The notes under the pieces were generated by a model that saw only the letters and a program-made list of their open reading frames with translations, was not told the DNA's origin and ran no database searches. Of a DNA stretch of 45,492 nt, positions 41,581 to 45,492 are shown in pieces (position 1 is the first letter of the stretch; every line of letters begins with the position of its first letter). The translations under genes were made by a program, and so were the position numbers. This DNA is from Bacteroidales bacterium UBA6117 (GTDB lineage Bacteria; Bacteroidota; Bacteroidia; Bacteroidales; VadinHA17): NCBI GenBank assembly GCA_002428385.1, contig DIWB01000001.1, positions 32,942 through 78,433 of the forward strand, written 5' to 3'.

Positions 41581-42084
41581 ATGATCTCAATAATTGCTGC
41601 AGTATCCGACGACTGGGGAATAGGGAAGGGAAACGGACTCCTGTGGCATTTACCCGAAGACCTGAAAAGGTTCAAACAACTTACCCTGGGCAAGTGCGTG
41701 ATTATGGGCAAAAGAACATGGGAATCGCTGCCACTCCGGCCCCTTCCGGGACGTTATAACATTGTTATAACGGACGTTCCGGGCGAATGTATCGATTGTT
41801 CAATGACTGCATACTCAATTGAAGACGCTGTTTCAAAATGCGACAAGAGCCAGGAGATTTTTGTGATAGGAGGAGGAAGTGTTTACCGCCAGTTTATGCC
41901 GGTTGCCGACAGGCTTTATATAACCCATGTTCACAGAAAGGCTGAGGCTGATGTCTGGTTTCCGCGCATCGATATGAGGAAGTGGAAAGTAATTGATAAG
42001 CAGGAATGCATATCTCAGGATGAAAAGGAGATACCGTATTCCTATGTAATATATGGGAGGAGAAAGGGACGCCGGGCTTTATGA
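41581..42084 (+). CDS. folA: Dihydrofolate reductase
   Basis: FolA reduces dihydrofolate to tetrahydrofolate with NADPH. The protein has 167 residues. It shows the substrate and NADPH blocks WGIGKGNGLLWHLPEDLKRFK (about 13-33), GKRTWESLPLRPLPGRYNIV and the glycine loop FVIGGGSVYRQF, with the active-site acidic residue in LPEDL. It is coupled to thyA and overlaps the end of clpX on the other strand by 6 bases. The 20-base repeat described in the findings lies inside this gene. Confidence 0.97.
   Translation: MISIIAAVSDDWGIGKGNGLLWHLPEDLKRFKQLTLGKCVIMGKRTWESLPLRPLPGRYNIVITDVPGECIDCSMTAYSIEDAVSKCDKSQEIFVIGGGSVYRQFMPVADRLYITHVHRKAEADVWFPRIDMRKWKVIDKQECISQDEKEIPYSYVIYGRRKGRRAL
41753..41772. repeat. 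20-base repeat, copy 2 (inside folA)
   Basis: Identical on the plus strand to 4513-4532. Here it encodes part of RYNIVIT on the plus strand, so the match arises partly from similar peptides and partly from the palindromic octamers. Confidence 0.4.
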
Positions 42085-43293
42085 GGCCTTGAGCACCTTC
42101 ATATCGATCCTTTCAAGTTTGAGGCCAGCGTAGTCGGTTGTTATTTCAAGTTCTTTTGTCCCGGCCGACGGAGCCTCGAACATTGCATCAAGCATGATAG
42201 CTTCACAGATCGATCGTAAACCGCGGGCGCCAAGCTTGAACTCAATGGCCTTGTCGACGATGAACTCAAGAACTCCTTCGCCGAAGCTGAGATCGATTCC
42301 ATCCATTTTGAACAGTTTGATATACTGTTTTACCAGTGCATTTTTGGGTTCGGTAAGGATTGCCCGTAAGGCGTCCCTGTCGAGGGGATTAAGATGAGTA
42401 AGCACCGGCAGCCTTCCGATAATCTCCGGAATCAGTCCGTATGCCCTCAGATCCTGAGGCGCTATGTATTGCAGGAGATTGTCCTTGTCTATTCTTTCCC
42501 TTTGCTTGGCAGCGCCGTAACCTACTACCTGAGTATTGAGTCTTTGTGCGATTTTCCTTTGGATCCCTTCGAACGCGCCGCCGCAAATGAAGAGAATGTT
42601 TTTGGTGTCAACAGGTATCATTTTCTGTTCGGGATGCTTCCTTCCTCCCTGGGGCGGAACGTTTACAATTGATCCCTCGAGCAGTTTCAGCAATCCCTGC
42701 TGGACTCCCTCGCCCGATACATCCCTTGTTATTGACGGATTGTCTCCTTTCCTGGCGATCTTGTCTATTTCGTCAATGAAAACAATGCCCTTTTCAGCAG
42801 CCTTGACATCGTAGTCGGCATTCTGAAGCAGACGGGTAAGAAGGCTCTCAATGTCCTCACCCACATACCCAGCTTCAGTCAGCACCGTTGCATCGACAAT
42901 GGTGAACGGGACATGAAGCATTTTGGCAACAGTCCTTGCGAGAAGAGTCTTTCCGGTACCGGTTTCACCGACAAGAATGATATTTGATTTTTCAATTTCA
43001 ATATCTTCAGCGTCGGGCTTCTGCATCAGCCTCTTGTAATGGTTGTAAACAGCCACGGAGATGATCTTCTTGGCCATGTCCTGACCGATCACGTACTGGT
43101 CGAGAAAATGTTTTATTTCGGCAGGCTTCAGAAGATTGATTGTGTCGAAGCTGAAGTTTTTCTTTGTGCCAAGCTCCTCATTCATTATGCCATAGGCCTG
43201 CTCGATGCAATGGTCACAGATATGACCTTCGAGACCGGCTACAAGCATGCTGACCTCCTTCTTTGTCCTGCCGCAGAATGAACACTTATCCAT
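42079..43293 (-). CDS. clpX: ATP-dependent Clp protease ATPase subunit ClpX
   Basis: ClpX is the AAA+ unfoldase that feeds ClpP. The protein has 404 residues. The N-terminal zinc-binding domain has CSFC at 4-7 and CDHC at 26-29. The ATPase domain holds Walker A GETGTGKT (about 113-120), pore loop GYVGED, and Walker B FIDEIDKIA. The IGF-type ClpP-docking loop is present as LIPEIIGRLP nearby. Its ATG shares the final A of the clpP stop (TAATG), so the two are translationally coupled, as in other bacteria. Confidence 0.98.
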   Translation of the reverse strand: MDKCSFCGRTKKEVSMLVAGLEGHICDHCIEQAYGIMNEELGTKKNFSFDTINLLKPAEIKHFLDQYVIGQDMAKKIISVAVYNHYKRLMQKPDAEDIEIEKSNIILVGETGTGKTLLARTVAKMLHVPFTIVDATVLTEAGYVGEDIESLLTRLLQNADYDVKAAEKGIVFIDEIDKIARKGDNPSITRDVSGEGVQQGLLKLLEGSIVNVPPQGGRKHPEQKMIPVDTKNILFICGGAFEGIQRKIAQRLNTQVVGYGAAKQRERIDKDNLLQYIAPQDLRAYGLIPEIIGRLPVLTHLNPLDRDALRAILTEPKNALVKQYIKLFKMDGIDLSFGEGVLEFIVDKAIEFKLGARGLRSICEAIMLDAMFEAPSAGTKELEITTDYAGLKLERIDMKVLKAS

Positions 43294-43979
43294 TATCTCT
43301 GTCGTTCGCTTTTCTGAAGTATTTCATCAATCATCCCGTATTCCTTTGCCTCGGCTGAAGTCATCCAGTGATCCCTGTCAGAGTCTTTCTCAACCTTTTC
43401 GAGCGGTTTGCCGGTGTGAAGCGCTATTATCTCATAGAGTTCCGTCTTCAGTTTGATAATCTCCCTTGCCTGTATCTCTATATCGGAAGCCTGACCTTCA
43501 AATCCCCCCATCGGCTGGTGGATCATTATCCTGGAGTGCCTGAGGGCTGACCTCTTGCCTTTTGTTCCTGCGGTAAGAAGCACAGCTCCCATTGATGCAG
43601 CCATGCCGGTGCAGATTGTCGCAACGTCGGCTGTGATGTATTGTATGGTGTCGTAAATGCCAAGTCCGGCACTTACCGATCCGCCCGGGGTGTTGAAATA
43701 TATCTGTATGTCTTTACCCGGATCAGAGGAATCAAGATAGAGCAGCTGAGCCTGGATGATATTTGCCACGTAATCATCAATCGGCAGGCCGAGAAAGATT
43801 ATCCTGTCCATCATCAGACGCGAAAAAACGTCCATAGAGGCGACGTTGAGCTGACGCTCTTCAATGATTGTAGGAGATATATAGCTGTTTGAAGTTACGG
43901 AAGCATACTTGTGCAGAGTCAGACTGCTTATTCCGCGCCTGCTTCTTGCAAATTTTCCAAAATCGTCAATGTTCTTCAT
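43293..43979 (-). CDS. clpP: ATP-dependent Clp protease proteolytic subunit ClpP
   Basis: ClpP is the serine protease chamber partner of ClpX. The protein has 228 residues from the ATG at 43979; a frame opening at 44006 would add nine. The catalytic triad is visible: Ser in GMAASMGAVLL, His in RIMIHQPMGG and Asp in KDSDRDHWMTSAEAKEYG. The N-terminal part before the core is longer than in E. coli and may be a propeptide. The gene lies 65 bases after tig and shares a base with clpX. Confidence 0.97.
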   Translation of the reverse strand: MKNIDDFGKFARSRRGISSLTLHKYASVTSNSYISPTIIEERQLNVASMDVFSRLMMDRIIFLGLPIDDYVANIIQAQLLYLDSSDPGKDIQIYFNTPGGSVSAGLGIYDTIQYITADVATICTGMAASMGAVLLTAGTKGKRSALRHSRIMIHQPMGGFEGQASDIEIQAREIIKLKTELYEIIALHTGKPLEKVEKDSDRDHWMTSAEAKEYGMIDEILQKSERQR

Positions 43980-44044
43980 AGTAATAGTCTTTTTGATAAA
44001 ACCCAAAGTTAAGAAAAAAATTGTAGTCAGGTGTAAACCATTGA

Positions 44045-45397
44045 TTACGATTCAAAAAGCTTATTGAAATCATCAGTTGAAACCGTTTTGGTTTCGAGTT
44101 TAACCATCTCTTTCAGAGCCAGAATGACTTTTTCTTCCAGTATCTTGTCGGCTATCCGTTTGGCATCTTCCTCTTTCTTCAGTGTTTCAATTGCGTAATT
44201 TGAAACCTGTTCGTCAGTGGCATAGAACAGCCCGTACTGCCTGAATTTCTGCCTGGTTATATTCTCGGCTTCTTTTTTGAGTTCCTCCTCAGTGATCTTT
44301 ATTTCACTGTCCCTGGCAATCTTGTTGCGGATAAGCTGCCATTTGAGGTCCTGCGCAAAACTGCCGAATTCCTTTTCTATCTGTTCTTCGGTATTGTTCT
44401 CATTGACTTTCAGGAGCCATCTTTTCAGAAACTCATCAGGAAGTTCGAATTCCGATTTATCGATGGCAAGCTTTTTCAGATCCAGTGAAAGTTTATATTC
44501 GCTTTCGTTGCGAAGGGTGGCGGCAATTTCTTCATCAACCCGGCTGCGGAATTCTTCTTCCGATTTAATTACTCCCTCTCCGTATATCCTGTCAAAAAGC
44601 TCCTGATTCAGTTCTGCTTTCCGGAAACGGCTTATTTCATTTATGGTGAACCTGAAGTTGCCGTCAGTTTTTTCTATTTCTTCCTTTTCCCTTTTAAGAA
44701 GGCCGGCTATCTCATTGTCATTCGGCAAAGCTTTTCTGAGATCAAAGGTCACTGTATCGGTTTCTTTCTTTCCGATGAACTGCTTCTGTATCTCGCTGTC
44801 CCTGACAAGTTCTACCGAGAGGGTTGTATCGTCGGCAAACAGTCCGTCGGGCAGGGGATTATCGTTTTCGTCGAGCGCCTCAATCTTTCCCCTGAGTATG
44901 TCCTTTTCTTCCGATGTATCAGCTTTTTCAAACCGGCCGTAACGGCGCGAATAGTTATCGAGATAGTCGTTCTTCATTTTATCATCGGCGGCAATCTCAT
45001 AATATGTTACCTTGTTTTTCTTGCTTAGTTTTGTCTCGAATGCAGGGGCAAGTCCAAGGTCGAACGAAAATGTGAAGGATTCCCGGGTATCGAAATCGAT
45101 ATTATCGTCTTCAGAAGGATGGGGGAGCGGGTCGCCGAGTATCTCTATCTTTTCATCAGTAAGAAACTTCTGGATATTTTCACTGACTACCTTGTTAATC
45201 TCATCGATCTGAACAGCCCTGCCATACATTTTCTTAATCAGTCCGAACGGAACCATTCCCGGGCGGAATCCCTTAATATTAGCTTTCTTGCGGTAGTCTC
45301 TCAGTACCTTTTCCACATTACCCTCATAATCGGTCTTCTCAACCTGGACTTTCAGGATGGCATTCAGATCGTCAGTGTTCTCCCTGGTGATATTCAT
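44045..45397 (-). CDS. tig: Trigger factor chaperone
   Basis: Trigger factor is the ribosome-bound chaperone of nascent chains. The protein has 450 residues. The ribosome-binding signature is GFRPGMVPFGLIKKMYG at about 43-59, equivalent to the GFRxGxxP loop that touches L23. A divergent peptidyl-prolyl isomerase domain (about 150-240) and the long helical C-terminal arms follow. tig is the first gene of the tig-clpP-clpX set, a common bacterial order that links folding to proteolysis. It begins near the window edge with its promoter included. Confidence 0.93.
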   Translation of the reverse strand: MNITRENTDDLNAILKVQVEKTDYEGNVEKVLRDYRKKANIKGFRPGMVPFGLIKKMYGRAVQIDEINKVVSENIQKFLTDEKIEILGDPLPHPSEDDNIDFDTRESFTFSFDLGLAPAFETKLSKKNKVTYYEIAADDKMKNDYLDNYSRRYGRFEKADTSEEKDILRGKIEALDENDNPLPDGLFADDTTLSVELVRDSEIQKQFIGKKETDTVTFDLRKALPNDNEIAGLLKREKEEIEKTDGNFRFTINEISRFRKAELNQELFDRIYGEGVIKSEEEFRSRVDEEIAATLRNESEYKLSLDLKKLAIDKSEFELPDEFLKRWLLKVNENNTEEQIEKEFGSFAQDLKWQLIRNKIARDSEIKITEEELKKEAENITRQKFRQYGLFYATDEQVSNYAIETLKKEEDAKRIADKILEEKVILALKEMVKLETKTVSTDDFNKLFES

Positions 45398-45420
45398 TTT
45401 CAGTTGTTTATTGAGTATTT

Positions 45421-45451
45421 TAAAAATACCGCCGCGACGTTTTTATGACAA
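45421..45451 (-). promoter_or_regulatory. Promoter of the tig-clpP-clpX operon
   Basis: On the minus strand, TTG at 45451-45449, 20 bases, then TATTTTTA at 45428-45421, which matches TAnnTTTG at seven of eight positions. Transcription would begin near 45414, about 17 bases before the tig start. Confidence 0.5.
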
Positions 45452-45492
45452 CCGTTTCGCGCGGTGTATTCTGGTGCGGATGAAGGGACTCG

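Overview
The window is chromosomal DNA from a member of the Bacteroidota, most likely an anaerobic Bacteroidales or Marinilabiliales-type organism. Four things point there: starts without Shine-Dalgarno sequences, Bacteroidetes promoters (TTG or TTTG, a 19-22 base spacer, TAnnTTTG), GH97 glycosidases with DUF4369/TlpA lipoproteins, and a LytS/LytTR pair next to a MacB-type permease. A class I hybrid cluster protein and a glycyl radical enzyme indicate life without oxygen. I saw no rRNA, tRNA, CRISPR array, phage or insertion sequence; most of the window is ordinary chromosomal backbone.

Layout. 86-3178 holds an ABC exporter permease with a sensor kinase and LytTR regulator, ending in a CACGGA-type intergenic repeat. 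3288-5189 is a GH97 glycosidase of unusual active site. 5317-6969 is hcp, with a clean terminator and an upstream 16-base palindrome. 7240-8778 is yifB/comM. 8783-13059 is a tight three-gene operon of glycyl radical activase, glycyl radical enzyme and ROK sugar kinase. 13223-17454 holds a tandem GHKL-type protein, lpxH and two paralogous TlpA-like lipoproteins, one without its cysteines. 17620-28624 is a glycogen island. 28733-38757 is housekeeping: ribF, ahcY, a Rieske-like lipoprotein, greA, a HIT protein, comF, ruvC, a DMT transporter, serS, rpmA, rplU and a DUF151 nuclease. 38810-45397 holds a second GH97 enzyme, thyA-folA, and the tig-clpP-clpX chaperone/protease operon.

Glycogen island. 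It encodes a GH133 debranching enzyme, a GT4 glycosyltransferase, a GH57 enzyme, a fused GT3 glycogen synthase plus GT35 phosphorylase, and a convergent GH13 branching enzyme. Synthase and branching enzyme both look like the eukaryotic types, and no glgC is present, so a UDP-glucose route is inferred.

Most interesting system. The operon at 8783-13059 closely matches what I remember of E. coli YbiW and YbiY, reported to open 1,5-anhydroglucitol-6-phosphate ('anhydroglycolysis'). Here the enzyme is coupled to a ROK kinase whose usual sugar-binding glutamate in the CxCGxxGCxE motif is methionine. I propose a PTS-independent, kinase-fed anhydrohexitol pathway, possibly fed by alpha-glucan breakdown. 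This is a hypothesis, not shown by the sequence.
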